From CAYRPN01 sp964426135 (GTDB lineage: Bacteria > Planctomycetota > Phycisphaerae > Phycisphaerales > Phycisphaeraceae), in contig CAYRPN010000081.1 of the NCBI GenBank assembly GCA_964426135.1, forward strand, positions 1-26,262: a stretch of 26,262 bases of DNA. Direction: 5' to 3'. How positions within the stretch are numbered: the stretch's first letter is position 1; each line of letters starts with the position of its first letter. Positions 1-7,017 of the stretch are shown in pieces. The notes beneath the pieces were generated by a model, which had not been told where the DNA came from, searched no databases, and worked only from the letters and a program-made list of their open reading frames with translations. Position numbers and translations under genes: made by a program.

Positions 1-103
1 GTGGAGACTGTCACGCACTAGGGCGTGAAGAAGTGAAGGGATATTCAGGACGCCCATTTGCTTTTCGTCATGGGTCATTCGCACGACACGGCCCTTTCCC
101 GAT

Positions 104-131
104 TTGACACCCCTTCTGATTTCGCTACACT
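104..131 (+). promoter_or_regulatory. Sigma70-like promoter for rplM-rpsI
   Basis: A perfect -35 hexamer TTGACA (104-109) is followed after 16 nt by TACACT (126-131), a 4/6 match to the -10 consensus. It lies about 40 bp upstream of the rplM ATG, so transcription would start near 138. No strong Shine-Dalgarno sequence or leader structure is obvious between there and the ATG. Positions 1-103 hold nothing else I can recognise. Confidence 0.6.
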
Positions 132-172
132 TTTGCGTTCCAAATTGACCCCTTACCCGATTGGGCTCAGCG

Positions 173-613
173 ATGAATCGCCAGACGACTTTAGCTAAGA
201 ATCAGGAAGTTCCGCAGGATTGGTGGGTGGTGGACGCCACGGATTTGATCCTCGGTCGCCTCTCCTCCAAGATCGCCATGATGCTGATGGGCAAGCACAA
301 GCCCCAGTACACGCCGCACGCCCTGACCGGCGATGCGGTCGTCGTGCTCAACTGCGACAAGGTGAAGCTCACCGGCCGCAAGGCGGCGCAGAAGAACTTT
401 CAGACCTACGTGTTCTATCCAGGCGGCCAGAAGAACTTCACCTACGAGTGGATGCTGGCGAACCGGCCCGAACTGCTGTTCGAACGCGCCGTTCGCCGCA
501 TGCTGCCCAAGAACAAGCTGGCGTCGAAGATGCTCAAGAACATGAAGCTGTACCGCGGCACCGAGCACCCGCACCAGGCCCAGCAGCCCAAGCCGTTCCC
601 CGCATTCAAGTGA
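173..613 (+). CDS. rplM: 50S ribosomal protein L13
   Basis: L13 is an early-assembling protein of the large ribosomal subunit that binds 23S rRNA. The 146-residue product has the normal family length. It shows the family sequence throughout: WWVVDATDLILGRLSSKIA near residues 17-35, the MGKHKPQYTPH stretch near 39-49, a DKVKLTGRKA segment near 62-71 and the C-terminal VRRMLPKNKL and MKLYRGTEHPHQAQQP stretches. I chose the ATG at 173 rather than the in-frame TTG at 161 because it gives the usual L13 length. No clear Shine-Dalgarno sequence precedes it. The gene is followed by rpsI after 77 bp, the usual L13-S9 pair, with a palindromic repeat between them. Confidence 0.97.
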   Translation: MNRQTTLAKNQEVPQDWWVVDATDLILGRLSSKIAMMLMGKHKPQYTPHALTGDAVVVLNCDKVKLTGRKAAQKNFQTYVFYPGGQKNFTYEWMLANRPELLFERAVRRMLPKNKLASKMLKNMKLYRGTEHPHQAQQPKPFPAFK

Positions 614-623
614 TGAACCATGT

Positions 624-651
624 TGTTTAGCCGTCGAGCATTGCTCGACGC
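624..651. repeat. GTTTAGC-tagged palindrome, copy 1
   Basis: TGTTTAGC leads into a near-perfect palindrome, CGTCGAGCA-T-TGCTCGACG (632-650). The 28 bases 624-651 recur exactly, in inverted orientation, at 21831-21858. This copy lies inside the rplM-rpsI intergenic space, so it would be transcribed as a hairpin between the two ribosomal genes. Confidence 0.85.
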
Positions 652-690
652 TTAGCCGGAATCTCGACCGCCATCGCCAGGACGATACGC

Positions 691-1200
691 ATGAGCCAAG
701 CTCCCAGCACCACGATTGAAGTTGGATCGACTCCGCCCGTCGCCATTGGCGCCGGTGCGGCTGCTCCCGTTCCCGCCGTCAAGCCGCTGCGCGAAGCGCA
801 GAAGCCTGACCGTGGCGGGTTCATATGGGGCACCGGCCGCCGCAAGCGCGCCGTGGCTCGTGTGCGCGTCAAGCCTGGCACGGGCAAGTTCACGGTCAAC
901 GACCGCGAAATGCCCACCTACTTCCTGGAGATGCGCGATCAGGGCGACTGCCTGTCGCCCCTCAAGGCCACCCAGCTCGAAGGCAAGATCGATGTCCACG
1001 TCAACTCCCACGGCGGCGGCTACATGGGCCAGGCGTGCGCGGTGAAGCTCGGTCTCGCCCGCGCCCTGATGGGTTACGATCCGTCGCTGGAACCGATTCT
1101 CCGCGAGCACAGCATGCTCAGCCGCGACTCGCGTAAGGTTGAACGTAAGAAGCCCGGCCAGCCCGGCGCCCGCCGCCGCTTCCAGTTCTCCAAGCGTTGA
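691..1200 (+). CDS. rpsI: 30S ribosomal protein S9 with N-terminal extension
   Basis: S9 is a small-subunit protein whose C-terminal tail reaches the P-site tRNA. The S9 core begins around residue 46 (GTGRRKRAVARVRVKPG). It includes the HVNSHGGGYMGQACAVKLGLARAL helix region, RDSRKVERKKPGQPGARRR, and the canonical C-terminal FQFSKR. The product is 169 residues against about 130 usual, because some 45 Ala/Pro/Val-rich residues precede the core. The ATG at 691 has AGGA at 679-682 with an 8-nt spacer, which supports the long form. The gene is the second of the L13-S9 operon and is followed by a strong intrinsic terminator. Confidence 0.96.
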   Translation: MSQAPSTTIEVGSTPPVAIGAGAAAPVPAVKPLREAQKPDRGGFIWGTGRRKRAVARVRVKPGTGKFTVNDREMPTYFLEMRDQGDCLSPLKATQLEGKIDVHVNSHGGGYMGQACAVKLGLARALMGYDPSLEPILREHSMLSRDSRKVERKKPGQPGARRRFQFSKR

Positions 1201-1252
1201 TCGCATGGGCAGGCTCAGCCTGTCGCAATCGTTTCTACATTGCCAGAAGTTC

Positions 1253-1291
1253 CAACCGCCCGCCAAGTCCACTGCGGGCGGTTGTTTTTTT
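1253..1291 (+). terminator. Intrinsic terminator of rplM-rpsI
   Basis: A perfect 11-bp stem pairs CAACCGCCCGC (1253-1263) with GCGGGCGGTTG (1274-1284). The loop is 10 nt and seven T residues follow (1285-1291). It starts 53 bp after the rpsI stop codon. Confidence 0.92.
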
Positions 1292-1320
1292 GGGGATCGG
1301 TTTCGAGAACAACTGGGGAG

Positions 1321-1344
1321 CGGGGCAAGCCCCGTCGCTAAACA
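1321..1344. repeat. GCTAAACA-tagged palindrome, copy 2
   Basis: CGGGGC-AA-GCCCCG (1321-1334) is followed by TC and GCTAAACA (1337-1344). It has the same tag as the exact repeat pair at 624 and 21831 but a different palindrome body. It lies in the convergent gap between rpsI and the minus-strand gene ending at 1402. Confidence 0.7.
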
Positions 1345-1350
1345 GTGAGC

Positions 1351-1406
1351 AACAAATGGCTGATGGGTAACAGCCAACGGCCAACGGCGAACGGCCAACG
1401 GCTATC
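1351..1406. repeat. Heptamer tandem array
   Basis: Eight consecutive 7-mers can be read: AACAAAT, GGCTGAT, GGGTAAC, AGCCAAC, GGCCAAC, GGCGAAC, GGCCAAC, GGCTATC. The period is constant while the units drift. The last unit contains the stop codon (1402-1404, read as TAG on the minus strand) of the adjacent gene. Confidence 0.75.
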
Positions 1407-2445
1407 GGCGGTCGTTCTCCGCCTCCGCCGCCGCGAGAATCTGCCTGCACGCGGCGACCAGCTTCGCCTGGTCCGCCTTCTCCCGCCCCAGGCAGTGCGT
1501 TTCCAGATTCTGCATCATCCGCAGGAGTGTCGCGCGGTTCGCCGCCGGCGCCAGGTCGCGCATGGGATCGAGGTCGCCGCCCACGATCTCGTCGATCTCC
1601 GTGATCGTCAGCACGTTGCCGCCGGCGTAGGCGTCGATGTAGATGTCGTCGCCGGGCTTTTCCTCGCTGGCGCCGGGTGCCCGCCTGCCGTCGTACTTCA
1701 CCATGTAGCGCGACGGCACAGGAATTCCCACGATCGGCACATCCAGCCGCCGACCCACGGCGACCATTACCTGCGACAGCAGAATGGGCAGGCCCTTCTT
1801 CGATTCCAGGACGCGGTGGATCGCGCTGTTGTCCGGGTTGTCGTAATCGTCCTCGTTGCCGATGAACTTGTGATCTTTGAAGAGCACCTTTCGCATCGCG
1901 GCGACGACAGCCTTCGGATCAGCCTTGGAAGGTTCCGCTTTGCCGGCTGGGCCTTCCGCCAGTTTCTTCCGCACCTCGGACGCCAGCGCGTCGAACTGCC
2001 GATTGATCTCCTTGCGGCTGGCTTTCGGATCCACGATGCGGCTGAGCAGGAACATGCCTTCTTCAACGTCGACCTTCGCGTCGTCCTTCTGCGACGCAAT
2101 CTTCCGAAAAGCGTCGAGAATCATCTGCTCCTGTGATTTCTCCAGCACCCACTGCGCCCGCCAGCGCACTTCGGCGGATTCGTTGCGAGCCGCCTTGGTC
2201 AGCGCGTCGTGGGCGGCCTCGACCAGGGGCATCAACTCCCGCATTGCGGACTCGCGAATCTGAAAATCGTCATCGTCGAGCTGGCGAATCAGCTTGTCGA
2301 TCCTGGCGGTAAGTTCCTTCTGCTCCTGCTCCTGCTTCCGCTGCTCTTTCTCAACTGTTTCATCCTGGGCCGGCGCGGCGATGACGAGTGCGAGCGTGAG
2401 TGCCAGCGCAGACCAGCTCAGAAGTTGGTTGCCGATTGGATTCAT
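1402..2445 (-). CDS. Secreted SirB1/transglutaminase-like protein with HEAT-like segment
   Basis: The 347-residue product (from the ATG at 2445) starts with a signal peptide (hydrophobic residues about 7-25, then AAPAQDE). A charged, coiled-coil-like stretch follows, then one or two HEAT-like helices (LIRQLDDDDFQIRESAMREL, about 53-72). The C-terminal half matches the SirB1/Transglut_core2 family: NEDDYDNPDNSAIHRVLES, KKGLPILLSQV, VGRRLDVPIVGIPVP and YIDAYAGGNVLT. In family members a PGHF motif supplies a conserved His; here the equivalent is PSRY (Arg about 246), so peptidase or transferase activity is doubtful. An in-frame ATG at 2475 is possible but would put ten residues before the signal peptide. 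Neither start has a good Shine-Dalgarno sequence. The function is unknown. It is convergent with rpsI. Confidence 0.85.
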   Translation of the reverse strand: MNPIGNQLLSWSALALTLALVIAAPAQDETVEKEQRKQEQEQKELTARIDKLIRQLDDDDFQIRESAMRELMPLVEAAHDALTKAARNESAEVRWRAQWVLEKSQEQMILDAFRKIASQKDDAKVDVEEGMFLLSRIVDPKASRKEINRQFDALASEVRKKLAEGPAGKAEPSKADPKAVVAAMRKVLFKDHKFIGNEDDYDNPDNSAIHRVLESKKGLPILLSQVMVAVGRRLDVPIVGIPVPSRYMVKYDGRRAPGASEEKPGDDIYIDAYAGGNVLTITEIDEIVGGDLDPMRDLAPAANRATLLRMMQNLETHCLGREKADQAKLVAACRQILAAAEAENDRR

Positions 2446-2621
2446 GATGCGATCCCGGGCGACGGCTGGAATCATTGTACGTGGCAGGCGGGCTGGCCGA
2501 GCGATGATTGCGCCGCCGGGCAGGAGGTGTCATTTGCAGGCAATCGTTTTATCGTTTCGCCGCAGCGCCCGAATCGCAGGGCCGCAACGTATGATGCGCT
2601 GAAGACTCTGGAACCTACCCC

Positions 2622-3314
2622 ATGCCGCAACGCCCCAATGACGACCTGGAAGATATGCTCAGTCAGCTCGCATCGTCCCATCAGGAGACGGCGGAGCAGC
2701 TCGAGACGCTGATGTCCGCGCCCGTCGCCGAGACCGGCGGAGAGCAACCCGTGGCCGCCGTGGAACTGCCTGGCGAGGTGGTCGGGCCTTCGCCGGAGGA
2801 TGCGCTGGCGCTGGCGGCACAGGCGGAAGCGCCGTCGGTCAACGCGGGCAAGTCGGAAGAGGAGATCATGGCGGCGCTGGCGAGCGAGCCTGTCGAGGGG
2901 GACGTCGCTGTCGTTCCATCGCAGGAGCAGTCCATCGAACCGACAGAGCCCGCGGCACAGGAGTGGGTCGAGCCCGCCGCGCCGGCCGGCGCGCAGTCGC
3001 GTCGTCGCCACGCCGCGCCGCCCAAGTCCAAGTCATCCTCCACCGCGGCGATGGGATTCTTCATCCCGATCATTTTTCTTTTCGGCGTGCTCACGCTCAT
3101 ACCCGCTGTGCTCGGGGTGCTGATCATGATGGGTGCGGATGTGCCACTGTCGGGTCGCGAGGATTCGAAGACGATGGCCGTCGTGATGCTCGCGTGCTGG
3201 CCCGTTTCGCTGGGCCTGATCGCCGGCGGCATCTGGTACCTCGTCCAGTACAACAGCGCCCGCCGCAAAGCCGCCGAGGAGAAACCCCGGCAGGTGCGCG
3301 GCAAAGCGCTGTGA
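2622..3314 (+). CDS. Hypothetical protein with acidic N-terminus and two TM helices
   Basis: This 230-residue protein matches no family I recognise. Residues 1 to about 115 are acidic and rich in Ala, Pro and Glu, probably disordered. A short basic patch near 125-135 (SRRRHAAPPKSK) precedes two hydrophobic segments at about 143-170 and 183-209. The C-terminus is basic (ARRKAAEEKPRQVRGKAL). The layout suggests an inner-membrane hairpin with a long cytoplasmic tail. A TATGAT hexamer at 2590-2595 could be a -10 element. The start at 2622 has no clear Shine-Dalgarno sequence. It is divergent from the SirB1-like gene and is followed by a pseudopilin-like gene. Confidence 0.7.
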   Translation: MPQRPNDDLEDMLSQLASSHQETAEQLETLMSAPVAETGGEQPVAAVELPGEVVGPSPEDALALAAQAEAPSVNAGKSEEEIMAALASEPVEGDVAVVPSQEQSIEPTEPAAQEWVEPAAPAGAQSRRRHAAPPKSKSSSTAAMGFFIPIIFLFGVLTLIPAVLGVLIMMGADVPLSGREDSKTMAVVMLACWPVSLGLIAGGIWYLVQYNSARRKAAEEKPRQVRGKAL

Positions 3315-3400
3315 GGCTGCGCAGCGATGCCGGATTCGGGCAATAGGCGGCCGCGCTTGGGCGTTTTGCCCTCGCGCCCTTTCGTACGGGTCGCAACCTA

Positions 3401-3982
3401 TTGGAAAGCAACCCCGTGGTCTGTTCCGCTCGACGCCCCTCCGCCTTCACGCTCATCGAGTTGCTCGTGGTGATTTCCATCATCGCGATTCTCATCGGCA
3501 TCCTGTTGCCGACCATGTCTGCCGTGCGCCGTTCCGCGGTGCGATCAGCCTGCATGAGCAATCTTCGCAACGTGGGCATCGCCGTCGAAAGCTATCGCCA
3601 GGCGAGCAAGAATCTGTTCCCGCTGGCGCGGTACATGCCCGACCCGTTCATCACCAGCCTGCCTGAGGATCCACCGCTGACCAAGGCGCTGGCTCAGCAG
3701 TTGCCGCAGAACAGCGAGGTTTATCGCTGCCCCGGCGACGACAATGTCGTCTGGCCGCTGACGGGAATCAGCTACACCTACAACGCGTCGCTGGCGGGCC
3801 GGAATCTGGAGAGCACCTGGTTCGTCCGCCGCATGGGGTTCAAGGAATCGGAGATTCCCGTCGCGTACGACGTCGATGGCAACACCTTCACGCTCACCAG
3901 CGGATCGATCACCGTCCCGCCTTTCCACACGGAGCGCAACCTGCTCTTCGCTGATGGACACGTGGGCGATTATGTCGAGTGA
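3401..3982 (+). CDS. Type II secretion/pseudopilin-like protein with H-x8-DG motif
   Basis: The 193-residue product has a class III prepilin signal near residues 15-35: a short basic leader, cleavage expected before F of FTLIELLVV, Glu at +5 and a long hydrophobic helix. The rest resembles the large planctomycete family of prepilin-like proteins: YRCPGD near 106-111, a tyrosine-rich YTYNASLAGR segment, and HTERNLLFADGHV at the C-terminus. That last motif is related to the H-x9-DG processing motif but is one residue shorter. The start is TTG at 3401 (GTG at 3416 is an alternative); both are plausible because the leader is short. No pilus or secretion genes are adjacent, so it is probably processed by a prepilin peptidase encoded elsewhere. 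Confidence 0.85.
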   Translation: MESNPVVCSARRPSAFTLIELLVVISIIAILIGILLPTMSAVRRSAVRSACMSNLRNVGIAVESYRQASKNLFPLARYMPDPFITSLPEDPPLTKALAQQLPQNSEVYRCPGDDNVVWPLTGISYTYNASLAGRNLESTWFVRRMGFKESEIPVAYDVDGNTFTLTSGSITVPPFHTERNLLFADGHVGDYVE

Positions 3983-4140
3983 TGCTCCGGCCCCTTCTCC
4001 TGGCGGGAATGGGCCGGGGCGAGGGGCGGTCAAGTGTGAACTTGGAAGCGAACAGGATTGAAGTGATGGCGAAAAAGTATGGAGTGCGAAGCGGAGAACT
4101 TCACCTGCCGATTGCGAAACGGACGCCCAAGCTTGATTGG

Positions 4141-4174
4141 CCCTCACCCTAGCCCTCTCCCGGAGGGAGAGGGG
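4141..4174. repeat. CCCTCACCC hairpin repeat, copy A
   Basis: CCCTCACCCTAG is followed by the hairpin CCCTCTCCC (4153-4161), loop GGA, GGGAGAGGG (4165-4173). The same layout recurs at 10354, 10480 and 15732, with a partial copy at the right edge of the window. The element lies in the gap 3983-4249, which otherwise holds no supported gene. Confidence 0.85.
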
Positions 4175-4222
4175 ATCGGATCGGACCGGATCGGACCGGA
4201 TCGGATCCGATCGGGGCGGAGC
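4173..4222. repeat. Pentamer tandem array
   Basis: This directly abuts the preceding hairpin. It reads as ten 5-mers: GGATC, GGATC, GGACC, GGATC, GGACC, GGATC, GGATC, CGATC, GGGGC, GGAGC. It is dense in GATC. It ends 28 bp before the start codon of the next gene. Confidence 0.75.
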
Positions 4223-4249
4223 AGCCAGGCCCTTAACTCAGATATTCCC

Positions 4250-4864
4250 ATGTCGCGCAAAGCACTACTCGTCACGGTTCTGCTGATCACCGGCCTCGGT
4301 GTGCTTGCCTATGGCATTTACCAGACCTGGCTGAATGCGCCGCCGCCGATGCCGACGACCGCGGAGGAAGCGCTGGCGGTGATCGGCACGCCCCAATACG
4401 AGGCCCTGCCCGACTATCGCAAGCGCGAGTACGTCGCCCAGGCGCAGCGGCTGGTGCAGGCGATGCCCGCCGGCGATCGCGTTCTGCTTTTCGAACAGGC
4501 CCGCACCGATGAAGCCACGCGCAAGGCGGTCGGCGAGATGCAGCGCGAGGTGATGGTGCAGCGAGCCCTCGAATATGCCGCCGCTCCGCCCGCGCAGCGC
4601 AACCAGGTGCTCGATGCGTCGATCGACGAGATGGAAAAGATGCGCGCCCAGTTCGGCAATCGTCCCGGCGGCTCGCCTGGCGGCAGTGGCGCCGACAACT
4701 CGCCCGAGGCCGCCGCCAAACGCGAGGAGTTCAAAGCCAAGGGACGCGAAATGATGAAGGAACGCTTCCAGCACGGCAACCCGCAGGTCGGCGCTCTGGT
4801 CGGCGAATATTTCCGCGCCATCCAGCGCCGCCGTGAGGAGCGGGGAATGAAGCAGTTTCCGTGA
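4250..4864 (+). CDS. Hypothetical membrane-anchored protein
   Basis: The 204-residue product is not a family I recognise. Residues 5-25 form one N-terminal transmembrane segment or uncleaved signal (LLVTVLLITGLGVLAYGIY). A Pro-rich hinge follows, then a soluble, charged, helical domain with many Arg, Glu and Gln residues. A Gly/Ser-rich linker lies near 140-153. The pattern suggests a periplasmic helical domain tethered to the inner membrane. I chose the ATG at 4250. The reading frame stays open upstream to 4079, but that stretch runs through the CCCTCACCC hairpin and pentamer array and looks non-coding. It is convergent with recJ. Confidence 0.7.
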   Translation: MSRKALLVTVLLITGLGVLAYGIYQTWLNAPPPMPTTAEEALAVIGTPQYEALPDYRKREYVAQAQRLVQAMPAGDRVLLFEQARTDEATRKAVGEMQREVMVQRALEYAAAPPAQRNQVLDASIDEMEKMRAQFGNRPGGSPGGSGADNSPEAAAKREEFKAKGREMMKERFQHGNPQVGALVGEYFRAIQRRREERGMKQFP

Positions 4865-4871
4865 GATGCGG

Positions 4872-4897
4872 CGACCGATGCGAACAGTCATCGGTCG
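4872..4897. terminator. Hairpin between convergent genes
   Basis: A perfect 9-bp stem pairs CGACCGATG (4872-4880) with CATCGGTCG (4889-4897) around an 8-nt loop. It lies between the stop codons of the 4250-4864 gene and recJ. There is no T-run on either side, so bidirectional termination is only possible, not shown. Confidence 0.4.
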
Positions 4898-4956
4898 GGC
4901 CAGGTCCTCAAGGCCCCTTCGGATGTGACCATCGATAGACGTCGTGCCGCGGTCGT

Positions 4957-6822
4957 TTAAACGTTCTGCGTCAACCGCACATCTTTCACATGCAGGTCCG
5001 CGCGGCGTCGGCCCTCCCATGTCGACGCCTTCGGCTCGAACGCCACATCCACGCGCGCTCCGCCCGGCAGTTTCTCCGCAAGATCGCCGATGCGCCAGCC
5101 CACCGCCTGAACCAGCATCCGTTCATGCCGAAGCATCAGCCGCAGATGCTTGCCTTCGCCGCCGATGCGCCGCGCCGGTTCCGCCAGTTGCACATTTCGA
5201 ACGCACAGCACCGGCGGCGGGTTGTCGCGCCCGAACGGCGCCAGCGCCTGCACCTGGTCGATCATCTCCAGCGTGACCTCCGGCAGCGCGCAGTCCGCAT
5301 CGATCATCAGCACCGGCGAGAGATCCGCCTCCGCGATCTTCTCGTTGGCCCATGCGATGAAGTCATTACGAAATGCCTCGACCTTGTCGCGATCCAGCCG
5401 GACGCCCGCCGCCATCGCGTGGCCGCCGTAACTGTTCAGATGCCTGGCGCAGGCGTGCAGTCCTTCGTGGATGGAGATGCCGGGAATGCTGCGGCAGGAT
5501 CCGTGCGCTTCGCCGTTCTCGAAGTTCAGCAGGATGGTGGGGCGGTGAAACTGCTCGACGATGCGCGAAGCAACGATGCCGATCACGCCGGGATGCCAAC
5601 CTTCGCTGCCGAGCACGAGGGCCCGGCAGTCCGGTCGGTCGAAGCCCAGGTCGCGCACCATGCGTTTCGCTTCGTCGGCGATCTGATGCTCGGTGGTGCG
5701 CCGTTCATCGTTGGCGTCGGTCAGTGCGGCGGCGAGTTGCTTCGCTTCGTCAGGTCCGGCGCTGGTGAGCAGTTTGAGCGCTTCACTCGCGTGGCCCATG
5801 CGGCCGGCGGCGTTGAGACGCGGGCCGAGCACGAAGCCGACGTGAAAGGCATCGATCTTTTCTTCGCGCAGCTTCGCCGAATCGATCAGGGCATTGAGGC
5901 CGATGAAACGCGTACGCTTGACCTGGCCCAGTCCGTAGCGAACCAGCACCCGATTCTCGCTCACCAGCGGCACGATGTCCGCCACGGTCGCCAGCGCGGC
6001 ATAGCTGATCAGGTCCAGCAGCAGTTCGCGAAACTCCTTGGGTACGCGATCGCTGCCGGTGTGAATGCGCGCGAAATGCCACGCCAGCTTGAAAGCAACA
6101 CCCGCGCCGCAGAGATCGGGGAAAGGGTACGAGTGAGAGGGTGAGGGAGCGTGTGGGTGAGGGGGTGGCGAAACTTCCGCCCCTTGGCCCTCGGCCCCAG
6201 GCCCTAGGCCCTCGTTCCCTAGGCCCTTCTGCAATCGCGGATGCACCAGCGCGTAAGCTCGCGGCAGTCGCGCCGGGTCAAACTCGTGATGATCCGTGAT
6301 GATGAGTTCGATCCCCGCCGCGGCTGCGGCCTCGGCGGGTTCGATCGCAGTGATGCCGCAGTCGACGGAGATGATCAAAGGCGCCGGCCCGCCGCCGTTC
6401 TTGCCCAGTTGCAGCAGGGCGTCGGTGTTCAGGCCGTAGCCTTCATCGACGCGGTGGGGGATGTACGTGGTGACGGTGGCGCCCGCGAGTTTCAGGACGT
6501 GCCAGAGGATCGCGCTGGCGCAGACCCCATCGACGTCATAATCGCCATAAACGACAATCGGTTGCTTCTGTCGCACGGCCTGGTCGAGCCTTCGTGCGGC
6601 GCGGTCGATGCCGGGCATGAGCGAAGGGTCGTGAAGATCGGTGAGCTTGGGATCGAGAAAGGGCCTGACCCGCGCGGGATCGTGGAATCCTCGCTGGCAA
6701 AGGAGCCTGGCGACCAGCGGCGTCAGCTTCAACTCGCGCGAAAGACCCGCGGCGGCAGAGTCCGCGGCGGGATCGCTTCGGCGTCCAAGCTGCCAGCGAA
6801 AGAGCATTCCTTTGCCTGCCAT
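4957..6822 (-). CDS. recJ: Single-stranded-DNA-specific exonuclease RecJ
   Basis: RecJ is a 5'-3' ssDNA exonuclease of recombination and mismatch repair and belongs to the DHH phosphoesterases. The 621-residue product carries the metal-binding motifs in order: DYDVDG (94-99), DCG (154-156) and DHH (177-179). These are followed by ATVADIVPL, GPRLNAAGRMG, HPGVIGIVASR and the DHHA1 motif GGHAMAAG. Between HPRLQ and YPFPDLCGAG, where homologues run almost directly on, there are about 33 extra Gly/Pro/His/Ser-rich residues (199-231, DNA 6130-6231) derived from two short tandem arrays. The frame is intact. The ATG at 6822 has no Shine-Dalgarno sequence, but ATCTTA (6829-6834, TAAGAT on the minus strand) ends 6 nt before it, hinting at a leaderless transcript. 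Confidence 0.95.
   Translation of the reverse strand: MAGKGMLFRWQLGRRSDPAADSAAAGLSRELKLTPLVARLLCQRGFHDPARVRPFLDPKLTDLHDPSLMPGIDRAARRLDQAVRQKQPIVVYGDYDVDGVCASAILWHVLKLAGATVTTYIPHRVDEGYGLNTDALLQLGKNGGGPAPLIISVDCGITAIEPAEAAAAAGIELIITDHHEFDPARLPRAYALVHPRLQKGLGNEGLGPGAEGQGAEVSPPPHPHAPSPSHSYPFPDLCGAGVAFKLAWHFARIHTGSDRVPKEFRELLLDLISYAALATVADIVPLVSENRVLVRYGLGQVKRTRFIGLNALIDSAKLREEKIDAFHVGFVLGPRLNAAGRMGHASEALKLLTSAGPDEAKQLAAALTDANDERRTTEHQIADEAKRMVRDLGFDRPDCRALVLGSEGWHPGVIGIVASRIVEQFHRPTILLNFENGEAHGSCRSIPGISIHEGLHACARHLNSYGGHAMAAGVRLDRDKVEAFRNDFIAWANEKIAEADLSPVLMIDADCALPEVTLEMIDQVQALAPFGRDNPPPVLCVRNVQLAEPARRIGGEGKHLRLMLRHERMLVQAVGWRIGDLAEKLPGGARVDVAFEPKASTWEGRRRADLHVKDVRLTQNV
6133..6228. repeat. Octamer and heptamer arrays inside recJ
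   Basis: On the plus strand, 6133-6164 reads as four 8-mers: GTGAGAGG, GTGAGGGA, GCGTGTGG, GTGAGGGG. Positions 6180-6228 read as seven 7-mers: CCCCTTG, GCCCTCG, GCCCCAG, GCCCTAG, GCCCTCG, TTCCCTA, GGCCCTT. Together they account for nearly all of the extra residues in RecJ. The insertion keeps the reading frame open. Confidence 0.75.
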
Positions 6823-6982
6823 CCCGTCATCTTAACAACGTGCCCAAATCCCGACGCCGAGAGTTGCCTCGCTCGCCGATGAATCGCATAGTTGAGTGGT
6901 CAGCCTTCAAATGAGCAGCGGTCTTGCCGATAACGATCAGAGGCACCGAACCGGGCATCGGCTTCGGTGGCAGCGGAGATTC

Positions 6983-6998
6983 GGCCGAGTGATCGGCC
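6983..6998 (+). other. Small hairpin upstream of pseudopilin gene
   Basis: GGCCGA (6983-6988) pairs with TCGGCC (6993-6998) around a 4-nt loop. It ends a few bases before the Shine-Dalgarno sequence of the gene starting at 7018. It could affect translation initiation; there is no further support. Confidence 0.25.
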
Positions 6999-7017
6999 AT
7001 GCGGGGAGAACGAACTC

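Noticed and set aside
4079..4249. N-terminal extension of the 204-residue membrane protein
   Set aside because: The extension translates the hairpin and pentamer repeats and would bury the membrane anchor behind 57 unstructured residues.
4990..6144. 384-residue plus-strand frame opposite recJ
   Set aside because: RecJ motifs on the minus strand are unambiguous.
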